A DNA stretch of 64,000 nt from Flagellimonas algicola (GTDB taxonomy: Bacteria; Bacteroidota; Bacteroidia; Flavobacteriales; Flavobacteriaceae). Made by a program: the position numbers and the translations under genes. The stretch spans positions 1,116,001 to 1,180,000 of the forward strand of contig NZ_VCNI01000002.1 in the NCBI RefSeq assembly GCF_005937185.1. The letters are read 5' to 3'. Each line of letters starts with the position of its first letter. The stretch's first letter is position 1. Below are positions 26,997 through 36,040 of the stretch, one piece after another. The notes under the pieces were generated by a model. That model was not told the origin of the DNA, did no database searches, and was given only the letters and a program-made list of their open reading frames with translations.

Positions 26997-27476
26997 TTAA
27001 AGCGTGCGCAGATATTCCGCTAAATCCCGAGCTTGTTCCTCGGTCAGGTTTTGGTTGAGCATGATGGCATTGTTATATTCTTTCAACAAAGCCTTTGCAA
27101 TGGGATCTTCTCGCAGCATAACATCAGGGTTGAGCATCATGTTCATGACCCACTCAGGACTTCTGCGTTCGTAAACACCTTTCATGGCTGGGCCGATCAT
27201 ACGCTGGTCCACCATATGGCAGGCTACGCAGATGGAGTTAAAACTTGCTTCACCACGGGCCACCATTTCCTGATCAATCTCCTCAGGAAAGACAAGTTCC
27301 TTGATAGGTCCAACACCTTTGTTGTCCAAATCAACTGGCACACCTTCCTTGGCATCCGCTTTTTTGTCTTCAGTTTTGGAACGACTTACTTCAAAACCGT
27401 CCTTCTTTTCTTCTTTCTTTCCACCACAGCTGGCTACAAAGGCAGCTAAGCATAAAAACAGGAGTATTTTCTTCAT
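26997..27476 (-). CDS. Monoheme cytochrome c lipoprotein
   Basis: 159 residues. A lipoprotein signal ends in FVASC (Cys17), then a Lys/Glu-rich linker (to about 60) and a class I cytochrome c domain. The heme site is CVACH at 83-87, and M139 in NAIMLNQNL is the likely distal ligand. It is anchored to a membrane facing the periplasm and carries electrons, perhaps to a terminal oxidase. No oxidase gene is adjacent. Confidence 0.9.
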   Translation of the reverse strand: MKKILLFLCLAAFVASCGGKKEEKKDGFEVSRSKTEDKKADAKEGVPVDLDNKGVGPIKELVFPEEIDQEMVARGEASFNSICVACHMVDQRMIGPAMKGVYERRSPEWVMNMMLNPDVMLREDPIAKALLKEYNNAIMLNQNLTEEQARDLAEYLRTL

Positions 27477-27590
27477 TTCAGTAGATTGTGTTGTAGTTAG
27501 TTGAATTTGCAGCTACTAAGATATATAAATAGCAGAGAACTTTTTACTCCTTTATTTTGATGTCTCTAACAACTTGCGAGGTGGTTGAAG

Positions 27591-28550
27591 TCAGTGAGCA
27601 TTAAAAAACTCCACGGCTCTGGCTTCGGTATAGGTGGTTCCATTCTGACCCCAAAAGCCCACATGCCCCCCATATCTTGGAATTTCCAAATGAATATTGT
27701 GGTTCTCCTCGGCTGCTGCATAAGGATAACATTTCGAGCCCAAGAAGGAGTCATCGGTAGCATTGATAATCAGGCTAGGAACTTGGATGGAGGGTAAAAA
27801 CTGCAAGCAACTGCACTGGGTATAATAGTCAAGCGCATCTTTAAAACCATGGGCCCTGCTGGTATAGATGTCATCAAAATCCTTTAGGGTCTTTATGGCC
27901 TTTATGTCCGTATTGGAAATTAATTGGGGAAACATTTTTTGTTTTTGTCTGAGCTTGGCAATCAAATGTCTTTTGAATCTTTTGGCATATAGAATATTTT
28001 CAAACGTTAACAGCTTTTCGCATGAACTTTGCAAACTACAGGGTACAGATATGGCTACCGCAGCTTTGACTTCCTTTGGAATCAGATTTCCCTCACCCAA
28101 GTATTTAAGGGCCAAGTTGCCACCTAGGCTAAATCCCTTTAAATAAATATTCCCATAGTTCTTTGTTGTTATTATATGATCAAGAACTTCCTTTAAATCT
28201 TCGGTGGCCCCACTGTGGTAAGAACGATATTTTGAATTGGGTTCCCCACTGCATCCCCGATAATTAACTGAGCAGGCATCAAATCCATTGGCGTTGAACA
28301 ACTTGGCGCTCCCGGTGATATAGGGACGTTGCGCATCGCCCTCCAAACCGTGTAGCAAAATGACCAAGTTTTGGGTGGCATTTTGGGCATGGCTCCAATC
28401 CAAATCCAAAAGATCTCCATCCGAAAGGTTGATGCGTTCACGAACCTGATCTATCCCGCTCACTTTTCTAAAGAGGCCATTGTAGATAGTGGCCAAATGC
28501 CCATTCCTAAAAAAAAGTGATGGCTTATAAGAAGAGGAAACTATAGGCAT
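27591..28550 (-). CDS. YheT-family alpha/beta hydrolase
   Basis: 319 residues. The N-terminal FFRNGHLATIYNGLFR and DLDW motifs are typical of the YheT/ABHD1-3 group. The LVILLHGLEGD strand-turn, nucleophile in GFSLGGN (Ser about 143), Asp in INATDDSFLG and His in GGHVGFW form the triad. The group includes putative esterases and phospholipases. Its start overlaps the bestrophin stop by one base (TAATG), which indicates translational coupling. Confidence 0.9.
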   Translation of the reverse strand: MPIVSSSYKPSLFFRNGHLATIYNGLFRKVSGIDQVRERINLSDGDLLDLDWSHAQNATQNLVILLHGLEGDAQRPYITGSAKLFNANGFDACSVNYRGCSGEPNSKYRSYHSGATEDLKEVLDHIITTKNYGNIYLKGFSLGGNLALKYLGEGNLIPKEVKAAVAISVPCSLQSSCEKLLTFENILYAKRFKRHLIAKLRQKQKMFPQLISNTDIKAIKTLKDFDDIYTSRAHGFKDALDYYTQCSCLQFLPSIQVPSLIINATDDSFLGSKCYPYAAAEENHNIHLEIPRYGGHVGFWGQNGTTYTEARAVEFFNAH

Positions 28551-29551
28551 TAATACAATATGTTGTGCTGGGGCTTTATTTTTTTGGGAAGGTTCTCCTC
28601 GTCGAGCATATCTCTCAAATCAATTTCTATGGTCCTGCATAAAGCCGTCATTGGCACATCATTGATTCTTCCTTCAAAAGGATCCTCGCTATTGCTGCCT
28701 ACTTTTTCCATCGTAGAAAAAATCCAAGAAATGAGGATAGAAAAGAAAATCATAAGGACGATATACCACCAATTGTGCCCCACTTCCAATTCTTTAAGTT
28801 GGGTTTCAAAAACATTTAACAACCCAAAAGGCAGAAGCAACAAAAACACCCATGTAAAAACCGTACTGAAATAGGCATATTGTCTTGGGAAAGGGGTGTT
28901 CTTGATACGTTCACATTTACCTTGCAGATTGTACATTTCCTCCAAGTTGTTGTGGAAAATCTGTTTGTCAAATTCTGTGATCTTTCCTTCAGCCAGCAAT
29001 TGCTTTAGGTGTTGCCCTTGTTTTTTAACGAGATGTGTGGCAACGTTCTTTCTGTTTTCCAAAGCCTCAACCTCCTTGGGCCCCAATAAATCATCCATCC
29101 CATTGCATACCGGGTTTCGCTCTCCATGCTTATCAAATAAACGTTCAATGGCTCTGTTTTCCCGAATGGAAAAACTATTAGGTTGGCGCAATTGTATCCG
29201 TAAGGCATTGATCCAAGCAATATGACGGTAGATCAATGTAATTTGGGCACTACGATCATCTTCTACTAAACTTAATACATTGTTGGCCCAGGTACGGGAG
29301 TAATTGACAATTCCGCCCCATATTTTTCGGGCCTCCCAGAAACGATCATAGCTTTGACTGTTCTTAAAACCGATATAGAACGCTACCGCAATACCAATTA
29401 CCGAAAGGGGTTCAAAAGGAATATCGATATGTGTCCAACCCCAAATGTGATAGAGGTAAAAAACCGTTGCGGCATAAAGAGCAAAGAAGATGAGGTTTTT
29501 CCAAGCAAAACGTAGGATAAGCGACCAGCTAATATTTCTTTTGATGTACAT
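28550..29551 (-). CDS. Bestrophin-like anion channel
   Basis: 333 residues. Family motifs are SVIGIAVAFYIGFKNSQSYDRFWEARKIWGGIVNYSR (about 48-85) near the pore, and PFPRQYAYF (about 225). There are four main membrane segments (two N-terminal, two near 232-250 and 265-285) and a cytoplasmic C-terminus with EDPFEGRINDVPM, which matches the conserved acidic loop. Bacterial bestrophins are pentameric channels for Cl- or cations. It is the first gene of a coupled pair with a YheT hydrolase. Confidence 0.9.
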   Translation of the reverse strand: MYIKRNISWSLILRFAWKNLIFFALYAATVFYLYHIWGWTHIDIPFEPLSVIGIAVAFYIGFKNSQSYDRFWEARKIWGGIVNYSRTWANNVLSLVEDDRSAQITLIYRHIAWINALRIQLRQPNSFSIRENRAIERLFDKHGERNPVCNGMDDLLGPKEVEALENRKNVATHLVKKQGQHLKQLLAEGKITEFDKQIFHNNLEEMYNLQGKCERIKNTPFPRQYAYFSTVFTWVFLLLLPFGLLNVFETQLKELEVGHNWWYIVLMIFFSILISWIFSTMEKVGSNSEDPFEGRINDVPMTALCRTIEIDLRDMLDEENLPKKIKPQHNILY

Positions 29552-29604
29552 GGTAACGAAAGTTGATTAATCCATGCCAAAATACAAATAAAAGCAGAGC
29601 GCAA

Positions 29605-30582
29605 CTAGTCGTTTGGAAAGCGCTCAAGCAAGCTGGACTGATCCTTGATAGCTGCAATAAATTCAGCCTTTAAATCGGCAATAAGTTGGGCCACAGGCAA
29701 CACATTATCAATCGTGGTAACACCCTGACCTGCAGACCAAATAGTTTTCCAGGCTTTGGCTTCGGTGTCCAGTTCTTTCCCAAAATCAATTTTGTGATCT
29801 TTTTTCAAATCTTCCTCAGAAATACCAGCGGCTTTTAAACTGGCAGCCAAAAAGTTGGCGTGCACGCCAGATATAGCCGCAGTGTAAACCACATCGCTTG
29901 CCCCGGCTTCAATAATCATCTTGCGGTATTCTTCCGGAGCCTTGCTTTCTTCAGTGTTGATAAAACGGGTACCCATATAAGCTAAATCGGCCCCCATTTG
30001 CATGGCTGTGGCAATATCCCTACCGGTGCTAATACATCCGGAAAGGATGATGGTTTTATCAAACATCTTTTTCACTTCTGCCACCAGACTGATAGGGTTG
30101 ATGTTTCCGGCATGTCCTCCTGCTCCTGCAGAAACCAAAATAAGGCCATCCACGCCAGCTTCAGCCGCTTTTTCGGCATGCCGTTTTTTGATGATATCGT
30201 GAAAAACAAGTCCACCGTAGCTGTGAATGGCATTGACTACCATGCTTACTGCACCAAGAGAAGTAATGACCAGGGGAACTTTATGTTTAATGCAGAGTTT
30301 CACATCGGCCTCCAATCTGGGGTTGGTGGGATGCACGATTAGGTTAACCCCGAAAGGAGCGGGCTTTTTGCCCGTTTCTTCTTCAAATTTTTTGAGTTCC
30401 GATTTAATTTCAATGAGCCATTCCTCGAAACCTTCACTGGTTCTTTGGTTAAGGGCAGGGAAGGTCCCCACAATCCCATTTTTACAGCATTCAATTACCA
30501 AGCGAGGCCCAGAAATTAAAAACATGGGCGCCGCAATGGCAGGCAAACTTAAATCTTGGATAAATTCAGCTTTCTGACTCAT
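29605..30582 (-). CDS. Nitronate monooxygenase-like FMN enzyme
   Basis: 325 residues, TIM barrel. LPAIAAPMFLISGP at the N-terminus, LVSAGAGGHAG (about 150-160) and GADLAYMGTRFINT (about 205) are the FMN-binding signatures of 2-nitropropane dioxygenase/enoyl reductase FabK relatives. Members oxidise alkyl nitronates or reduce quinones and enoyl groups. The catalytic His is likely that of GGHAG. Nothing nearby narrows the substrate. Confidence 0.9.
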   Translation of the reverse strand: MSQKAEFIQDLSLPAIAAPMFLISGPRLVIECCKNGIVGTFPALNQRTSEGFEEWLIEIKSELKKFEEETGKKPAPFGVNLIVHPTNPRLEADVKLCIKHKVPLVITSLGAVSMVVNAIHSYGGLVFHDIIKKRHAEKAAEAGVDGLILVSAGAGGHAGNINPISLVAEVKKMFDKTIILSGCISTGRDIATAMQMGADLAYMGTRFINTEESKAPEEYRKMIIEAGASDVVYTAAISGVHANFLAASLKAAGISEEDLKKDHKIDFGKELDTEAKAWKTIWSAGQGVTTIDNVLPVAQLIADLKAEFIAAIKDQSSLLERFPND

Positions 30583-30696
30583 GATAACTTTCTTGGAGTT
30601 TTAAATTTAAGGTTAATTGTGCCTTCAGATGGGACCCATTTCTGAAAAGTATGGTAATTTTACAAATATTATGCATGCATAACAAATATTCAGCCT

Positions 30697-31173
30697 ATGT
30701 TTTTTAAGGAGTTCGAGGTACGATGGAACGATTTGGACGCCAATCGTCATTTGGCCAATTCGGCTTATATCAATTTTATGAGTCACACCCGAATGTCTTA
30801 TATGACCAAAATTGGCTTTGGGCACAAGGAGTTTGTAAAGTATAGTATTGGCCCTGTAGTTTTTTATGAGCATATCTACTATTTTAAGGAAGTCTTTCCC
30901 GGAAAGCCCATTAAGGTGTCATTGGAGCTTAAAGGAATGAGCGAAGACGGAATGTTTGTGGAATTCCATCACAATTTTTATGACAGCAATGGGAAACACC
31001 TCACGCATTGCGAAATGCTTTTTTCTTGGATCAATATGGAAACCCGAAAGCTCACTTCGCTCCCTGAAGAGGTTTTGGAAGTGTTTGCAAATCAGGAAAA
31101 AGCAACGGATTTTAGGGTGTTGACCAAGGAGGATACCCGAAAGTATGCCAAAGTGCCTAAGGACTTGCCTTAG
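30697..31173 (+). CDS. Acyl-CoA thioesterase (4HBT hot-dog fold)
   Basis: 158 residues. The N-terminal EFEVRWNDLDANRHLANSAY is the 4-hydroxybenzoyl-CoA thioesterase signature, with D19 or nearby Asp as the catalytic acid and the N-x-H-x-xN block. The FLxW-like FSWINMETRK segment closes the hot-dog sheet. The protein hydrolyses acyl-CoA thioesters; chain preference is unknown. It is convergent with the EamA transporter, and the last 17 bases of the two genes overlap. Confidence 0.85.
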   Translation: MFFKEFEVRWNDLDANRHLANSAYINFMSHTRMSYMTKIGFGHKEFVKYSIGPVVFYEHIYYFKEVFPGKPIKVSLELKGMSEDGMFVEFHHNFYDSNGKHLTHCEMLFSWINMETRKLTSLPEEVLEVFANQEKATDFRVLTKEDTRKYAKVPKDLP

Positions 31174-32050
31174 GTTTTCTGCTTGCCAAGTATACCCCCA
31201 TAAGTACTAAGACCGTGGCCAGAATTTTAATCGTTGTTAATTGATCTTTGCCCGTAGTAAGGGCAAAAAGTATACCGATAAGTGGTTGCAGATATATAAA
31301 GGCACCTACGGTTGATGCTCTTAATTGGGTAAGGGCAAACACATTAAATAGGTAGGTTGTAAAGGTGGTTCCGATAACCACAAAGGCTATAACCCCATAT
31401 ACCCACAGGGGTAAAGTGGCCCATTCAATTTGGGAATATTCAGGGTAGGTTACTGGAAAGGCTATTATAAAGCCTATGGTAAAAAGCCATTTCATTAGGG
31501 TAAAGGGATGGTACTTTTCTATTAGTTTTTTAACCAAGATTAGGTATGCACCATAGGTAATGCAATTCAGCAAAAAAAGTATGTTACCTAAGGGAATATT
31601 GGGTGCATCCTGCCGTAACTCGGCTCCAAATAAGATCAATGCAACAGCTCCTATAAATCCCAATAAAATACCAAGTCCTTTGTTCAGGGTGATACGCTCT
31701 TTAAGGAAAAAGGCGGACAATGCAACCACAAAAATTGGGGTAATCGTAATCAACACAGCACTATTTATGGGAGTAGACAATTGTAGTCCTTTGAAAAAGG
31801 CCAGCATATTTATGGCCATCCCCAAAAGGGAGCAAGCCAGAATGCGCAGCCAATCCTTTTTTTCAATACGCTGTTTTGGCCCTAAAAATGAAATGGCCCA
31901 AAAAAGGATAGAAGCACCTCCCAATCGCAACATGATAAACCCAAAAGGACGTATATGGTTGGGCATAACTCCCTTGGCTATGGTGTGGTTAAGACCATAG
32001 ATTGTGGTAGCCGCTAAGGCGGCCAACAAAGCTAGAGTACGTTTGTTCAT
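31157..32050 (-). CDS. EamA/DMT-family transporter
   Basis: 297 residues with ten hydrophobic segments in two EamA repeats (about 7-140 and 150-290). Motifs include AATTIYGLNHTIAK near the N-terminus, PLIGILFALTTG and the second repeat's TIGFIIAFP. The family exports amino acids and other metabolites. It overlaps the ArsC-like gene by 4 bases (ATGA), so the two are translationally coupled, an unusual pairing. Confidence 0.85.
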   Translation of the reverse strand: MNKRTLALLAALAATTIYGLNHTIAKGVMPNHIRPFGFIMLRLGGASILFWAISFLGPKQRIEKKDWLRILACSLLGMAINMLAFFKGLQLSTPINSAVLITITPIFVVALSAFFLKERITLNKGLGILLGFIGAVALILFGAELRQDAPNIPLGNILFLLNCITYGAYLILVKKLIEKYHPFTLMKWLFTIGFIIAFPVTYPEYSQIEWATLPLWVYGVIAFVVIGTTFTTYLFNVFALTQLRASTVGAFIYLQPLIGILFALTTGKDQLTTIKILATVLVLMGVYLASRKPKASP

Positions 32051-32400
32051 GAATGTAGTGCGGCTTTAGCAGCTTCAACCACCTTTTTGGAATTCCCCAC
32101 AAAAATTTGCTCTTCCAAGAGCAACACTGGTCTTTTTAAAAAGGTGTAATGTTCCAAAATCAGATTTTTATAATCTTCTTCCGTGAGTTTTTGTTCATGA
32201 AGACCTCTTTGTCTAAACAACATGGCCCGTCTGCTGAAGAGCGCTTCGTAGCTTCCGGCCAACTGCGCCATCTGTTCCACTTGCTCAGCGGTCATGGGTT
32301 CCGATTTTATCTCTTGCAACACCACACCATCCAATGGTTCCAAATCTTTGAGGATGCGTTGACAGGTAGAGCAGCTTCCGAGGTGGTATATTTTTTTCAT
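32047..32400 (-). CDS. ArsC/Spx-like thioredoxin-fold protein
   Basis: 117 residues. It begins KKIYHLGSCSTCQRIL with a CxxC (C10, C13) in the ArsC position and ends with VLLLEEQIFVGNSKK, the RPV region of the family (FLKRPVLL). ArsC-type arsenate reductases use one N-terminal Cys with nearby Arg residues; a CxxC as here is also found in Spx and YffB-like proteins of unknown substrate. No other ars gene is near, so arsenate reduction is not secure. Confidence 0.8.
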   Translation of the reverse strand: MKKIYHLGSCSTCQRILKDLEPLDGVVLQEIKSEPMTAEQVEQMAQLAGSYEALFSRRAMLFRQRGLHEQKLTEEDYKNLILEHYTFLKRPVLLLEEQIFVGNSKKVVEAAKAALHS

Positions 32401-32476
32401 TTTCCAGAGTTATGATTCCCAAGAACAAGGGAATCCATATTATCTAATTACCGAATCAAAGGTCGTTCATTTGAAA

Positions 32477-33169
32477 TTAAGACAGTGCAAAATCCACTGC
32501 TTTCTGGGCATGTATTTTAGTGGTGTCAAAAGTGGGCACATCCACTTCATCCGAAGGGATTAAGATAGGTAATTCTGTACAGCCCAAAATTATACCTTCT
32601 GCACCCTGCGCCTCCATTTTTTTAATGATGTCCAAGCATTTTTCTTTGGCTTCTTGCGTAAAAACACCTTGGACCAATTCATCGTATATCATGGACTGAA
32701 GTGTTTCGCGATCTTTTAACTCGGGAATCAGGACTTCCAAGCCAAATTCTTCTTCCAAAATTTTGGTGTAGAAGTCCTTTTCCATGGTAAATTGGGTACC
32801 CAGAAGCGCTACTTTTTTGAGTCCTTTTGATTGTATAGCCTCTCCGGTGGCCCTGCCAATATGAAGGAATGGTATAGAAACCGCATTTACTATGGAATCA
32901 CTTACCAGATGAATAAGATTGGTGCACAGAATAATGAAGTCAGCCCCTGCCTTTTCCAATTTACCGGCCTGTACCGCCATTAGATCGCCGATCTTGTCCC
33001 AGTCACCTGAGAATGAATTCCGCTTTATTTCATCAAAGTCAACAGAGGTAAGCACACTTTTGGCCGAATGGGAACCGCCCAACTTTTCTTTTACCATAGT
33101 GTTGATATGCTCGTAGTAAATCTTGGAAGATTCCCAACTCATACCCCCAATTAATCCAATTGTCTTCAT
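32477..33169 (-). CDS. Aspartate/glutamate racemase family protein
   Basis: 230 residues from MKTIGLIGGMSWESS at 33169. The two catalytic Cys are C82 in LCTNLIH and C197 in GCTELPIL, typical of YgeA-like broad-specificity amino acid racemases that work without a cofactor. T-N next to the first Cys replaces the common NT order. A longer frame upstream (to 33235) lacks family similarity. A small ORF lies directly upstream on the same strand. Confidence 0.9.
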   Translation of the reverse strand: MKTIGLIGGMSWESSKIYYEHINTMVKEKLGGSHSAKSVLTSVDFDEIKRNSFSGDWDKIGDLMAVQAGKLEKAGADFIILCTNLIHLVSDSIVNAVSIPFLHIGRATGEAIQSKGLKKVALLGTQFTMEKDFYTKILEEEFGLEVLIPELKDRETLQSMIYDELVQGVFTQEAKEKCLDIIKKMEAQGAEGIILGCTELPILIPSDEVDVPTFDTTKIHAQKAVDFALS

Positions 33170-33185
33170 AACCTGATTTTTGTTT

Positions 33186-33332
33186 TTATTTGATTTTTGA
33201 CATGCTTTCGGCACCTTCCAGCGTAAAGGAAGCAAGAAATTTTGTGATTCGTTCTTTTAATACGTGTCGGAACGATATCTTGATGGGTTGCTCTATGCAA
33301 GTACAGCTTAAACAGTTTTCCATGGTTTTCAT
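33186..33332 (-). CDS. Candidate 48-residue small ORF before the racemase
   Basis: ATG at 33332 to TAA at 33186. It starts MKTMENCLSCTC (CxxCxC at residues 7-12) and continues basic, ending MSKIK. It sits 16 bases before the racemase ATG in the same direction and has a minus-strand TAACTTTG box 66 bases upstream. It could be a metal-binding small protein or a leader peptide; I know no family. Confidence 0.35.
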   Translation of the reverse strand: MKTMENCLSCTCIEQPIKISFRHVLKERITKFLASFTLEGAESMSKIK

Positions 33333-33397
33333 ATTTAGATATTCATAAATATCGATTTATAAACAAAAAATAATACCTTGCTTTTGCAAGTGTATAA

Positions 33398-33405
33398 CAA
33401 AGTTA
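33398..33405 (-). promoter_or_regulatory. Candidate -7 box before small ORF and racemase
   Basis: TAACTTTG on the minus strand fits TAnnTTTG in the region between the divergent racemase and DinB genes. No -33 TTG found. Confidence 0.3.
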
Positions 33406-33463
33406 TAAAACATTTACATATTTAGATTTATAGATATGTTAAAAATAAAACATTTCATTAATA

Positions 33464-33925
33464 ATGGAAAAACAATTTGACATCCTCCTAAAGAACCGAA
33501 TCATCTTCAAACGCTTTTTGGACCAAACCCCAAAAGAAGATTTGTTTCGAATTCCAAATGGTTTTAAGAACAATATCTGGTGGAACATTGCCCATACCAT
33601 GGTCACACAACAATTATTGATTTACAAGCTCAGCCGGGTGGGTTTTGGTATTGAAGAAGAACTGATAGAAAAGTATAGAAAGGGAACAGTACCTCAGGTA
33701 GAACCATCCGAATCCGAATTCAGGAAAGTCTCGGAGTACCTTGTTAGTACCGTGGAGCAATTGCAGAAAGACTACTCGGAAGATTTGTTTACCAATTTTG
33801 AATCCTATATGACCACTCCAAAAGTTGGCCTTGATACCGTGGAGGATGCCATTGCTTTTTTGACTTTTCACGATGGGATACATCTAGGGGCCATCTTGGC
33901 CATTCAAAAGGCTTTAAGGGTATAA
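33464..33925 (+). CDS. DinB-family protein
   Basis: 153 residues, cytoplasmic. A four-helix DinB fold is indicated by the metal-site His in NIAHTMV (about 44) and FHDGIHLGAIL (about 136 and 140). The family includes bacillithiol/mycothiol-dependent transferases and proteins of unknown function. Its stop is 3 bases from that of the convergent lipoprotein gene. Confidence 0.85.
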   Translation: MEKQFDILLKNRIIFKRFLDQTPKEDLFRIPNGFKNNIWWNIAHTMVTQQLLIYKLSRVGFGIEEELIEKYRKGTVPQVEPSESEFRKVSEYLVSTVEQLQKDYSEDLFTNFESYMTTPKVGLDTVEDAIAFLTFHDGIHLGAILAIQKALRV

Positions 33926-33928
33926 GCT

Positions 33929-34672
33929 CTAGTTTTTTATGGGTCGTTTCAGGTACTTGTTGGCTTCCGCGAAAGGGATGGTCAGGATTTTTGGCCCATC
34001 CGCATAAGAGGCAATCTCGTACTGATTGTATATTAACTGTATGCCATCCTGGGTATAGCCCAGATTTTCGGACAGATGAAAATGGTCGCCCTCAAACATA
34101 AAGCCTGTGCCATTAATGTTTGCGTCTTGCGGGACGCCTTCCTGGATTCGAAATTTGGTTTCGGCATAGTTCACAAAACCTTCTTCATCCTCAAAAAGTT
34201 CCCACTGTTCCGTTTCCTGTCCCTTGATTTTATCAAAATTAAGGAAGGTAACGGCGCTGTATCCGTGTGCACCTCCGGTAAAGGTGTATGCATTCATTAC
34301 CAAGGTCAACATGGCCTTGTCCTCAAAAGCTACATCGCAATCTATTTTGGCTTCCCATCCTACAGTTTCATCAGGAAATTTGTTCTTAAGCTCCTTGAAA
34401 CTGCTGGAAAAAGAATGGATGGCATCTTCCATACTTGCTACTTCTTTATTCTCATCCCAGGCGAGTATGGCTATAACTTCTTCCTCTAAGGCATTATTTA
34501 TGGCCCCTGCCAAATTAGTTTCATCCAAAGCCTCTGGCAAGGAAATTTGTACTTGTGGACAATCCCCACATGATTCGCCTTCCAGCTGCCGGGTCTCAAA
34601 AGTAAGTTTATGGTCATTTTCGCAACCAAGGGAAAGCAATAAAAGCAGGAGTAGATAAATTGACTTGTTCAT
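33929..34672 (-). CDS. DUF4163/DUF3298 lipoprotein
   Basis: 247 residues. Lipoprotein signal ending in LSLGC (Cys16). The mature part has a DUF4163-like region followed by a DUF3298-like region with TGGAHGYSAVTFLNFD (about 130-146), the hallmark of this pair, seen also in anti-sigma factor RsiV and PdaC. In RsiV such domains bind lysozyme. Residues CGDC (about 35-38) could form a disulfide. The role here is unknown. Confidence 0.85.
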   Translation of the reverse strand: MNKSIYLLLLLLLSLGCENDHKLTFETRQLEGESCGDCPQVQISLPEALDETNLAGAINNALEEEVIAILAWDENKEVASMEDAIHSFSSSFKELKNKFPDETVGWEAKIDCDVAFEDKAMLTLVMNAYTFTGGAHGYSAVTFLNFDKIKGQETEQWELFEDEEGFVNYAETKFRIQEGVPQDANINGTGFMFEGDHFHLSENLGYTQDGIQLIYNQYEIASYADGPKILTIPFAEANKYLKRPIKN

Positions 34673-34731
34673 TATAAGGGGTTTATGGACTTCAAAAATA
34701 AGACTTCATTGATTACTCCAAAAGATAACAA

Positions 34732-34739
34732 TACATTTG
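34732..34739 (+). promoter_or_regulatory. Candidate promoter of the Cys/Met PLP enzyme
   Basis: TACATTTG fits TAnnTTTG, with a TTG at 34709-34711 spaced 20 bases upstream. The ATG is 17 bases further on. Confidence 0.45.
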
Positions 34740-34756
34740 CAGCAGACTAATATACA

Positions 34757-35911
34757 ATGAGCAAAAGAGAACTTAATTTCAATAGCAAAACGATTCACGG
34801 GGGACAGCAACCTGATAAGGCCTATGGCGCTGTAATGCCCCCTATTTACCAAACGTCAACCTATGCCCAATCCACTCCTGGTGGGCACATGGGGTATGAA
34901 TATTCCAGAAGTGCGAACCCTACAAGAACGGCCTTGGAAAATGCCCTGGCAAGTATTGAAAATGGCAACTATGGATTGGCATTTGCCAGCGGACTTTCGG
35001 CAATGGATGCAGTGATCAAATTACTCAACCCAGGTGACGAAGTGGTGTCCACCAATGATTTGTATGGCGGAAGCTATAGATTGTTCAAGCAGGTGTTTGA
35101 GAAATATGGAATCACTTTCCATTTTATTGGAATGCAAGACCCAGCGGCCATTGAGGCCAAAATCAATGAAAAGACCAAGTTGATTTGGGTGGAGACCCCT
35201 ACCAACCCCATGATGAACATCATAGACATCAAAGCAGTTTCCAAGTTGGCTAAAAAACACAACTTGCTTTTGGCGGTGGACAACACTTTTGCCACCCCCT
35301 ATTTGCAAAGACCTCTGGATTTGGGTGCGGACATTGTAATGCACTCGGCCACCAAATATTTGGGCGGGCATAGCGATGTGGTCGTCGGTGCCTTGGTGGT
35401 TAAGGACAAAGCGTTGGCGGATCAGCTTTATTTTATTCAGAATGCCAGCGGTGCGGTATGTGGACCCATGGACAGTTTTTTGACCCTTCGTGGGATAAAG
35501 ACCCTTCATGTACGTATGCAACGCCATTGTGAAAACGGGCAGGCCATTGCGGAATTCCTGGTCAATCATCCAAAAATTGAGAAGGTGTACTGGCCAGGTT
35601 TTGAGAACCATCCCAATCATGCCATTGCCAAATCGCAAATGGATGGTTTTGGTGGCATGATATCCTTTATCACCAAAGGAAGCAGTTATGAGGATGCCAT
35701 TAAAATTGTGGAAAAATTGGAGGTGTTCACCTTGGCTGAATCTTTAGGCGGGGTTGAGAGTTTGGCGGGCCATCCGGCAAGCATGACCCATGCCAGTATT
35801 CCCAAAGAAGAACGCGAAAAAAGTGGGGTGGTGGATGCCTTGATCAGACTGAGCGTGGGCATTGAGGATGTGAACGATCTTATAGCGGATCTGGAACAGG
35901 CGATAGGATAG
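34757..35911 (+). CDS. Cystathionine gamma-synthase/beta-lyase type PLP enzyme
   Basis: 384 residues. The PLP lysine is K200 in HSATKYLGGHSDVV. YEYSRSANPTRTALE, FASGLSAM and VETPTNPMM are the family's cofactor and substrate motifs. These Cys/Met metabolism enzymes catalyse gamma- or beta-replacement and elimination on homoserine esters or cystathionine. Sequence motifs alone do not separate synthase from lyase; N-terminal KTIHGGQQPD resembles gamma-synthase. It is probably monocistronic. Confidence 0.9.
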   Translation: MSKRELNFNSKTIHGGQQPDKAYGAVMPPIYQTSTYAQSTPGGHMGYEYSRSANPTRTALENALASIENGNYGLAFASGLSAMDAVIKLLNPGDEVVSTNDLYGGSYRLFKQVFEKYGITFHFIGMQDPAAIEAKINEKTKLIWVETPTNPMMNIIDIKAVSKLAKKHNLLLAVDNTFATPYLQRPLDLGADIVMHSATKYLGGHSDVVVGALVVKDKALADQLYFIQNASGAVCGPMDSFLTLRGIKTLHVRMQRHCENGQAIAEFLVNHPKIEKVYWPGFENHPNHAIAKSQMDGFGGMISFITKGSSYEDAIKIVEKLEVFTLAESLGGVESLAGHPASMTHASIPKEEREKSGVVDALIRLSVGIEDVNDLIADLEQAIG

Positions 35912-35942
35912 CTAATTTTGAAAAATTTTCAGAAAAAGGCTA

Positions 35943-35970
35943 TTTGAATTATGTAAATAGTATAATTTTG
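35943..35970 (+). promoter_or_regulatory. Promoter of gdhA
   Basis: TTTG (35943-35946) and TAATTTTG (35963-35970) fit the Bacteroidota -33 and -7 boxes with 16 bases between. It lies 71 bases before the ATG at 36041. Confidence 0.5.
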
Positions 35971-36040
35971 CCCTCTAATTCCTAATTTGTTAAAATTCCC
36001 CGGAATCGAAATCGGGGAAATTAAACTTGAAATCCGTTAT

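Noticed and set aside
32047..32400. Naming the ArsC-like protein arsenate reductase
   Set aside because: CxxC in place of the single active Cys and no ars operon nearby; Spx/YffB-like function is just as likely.
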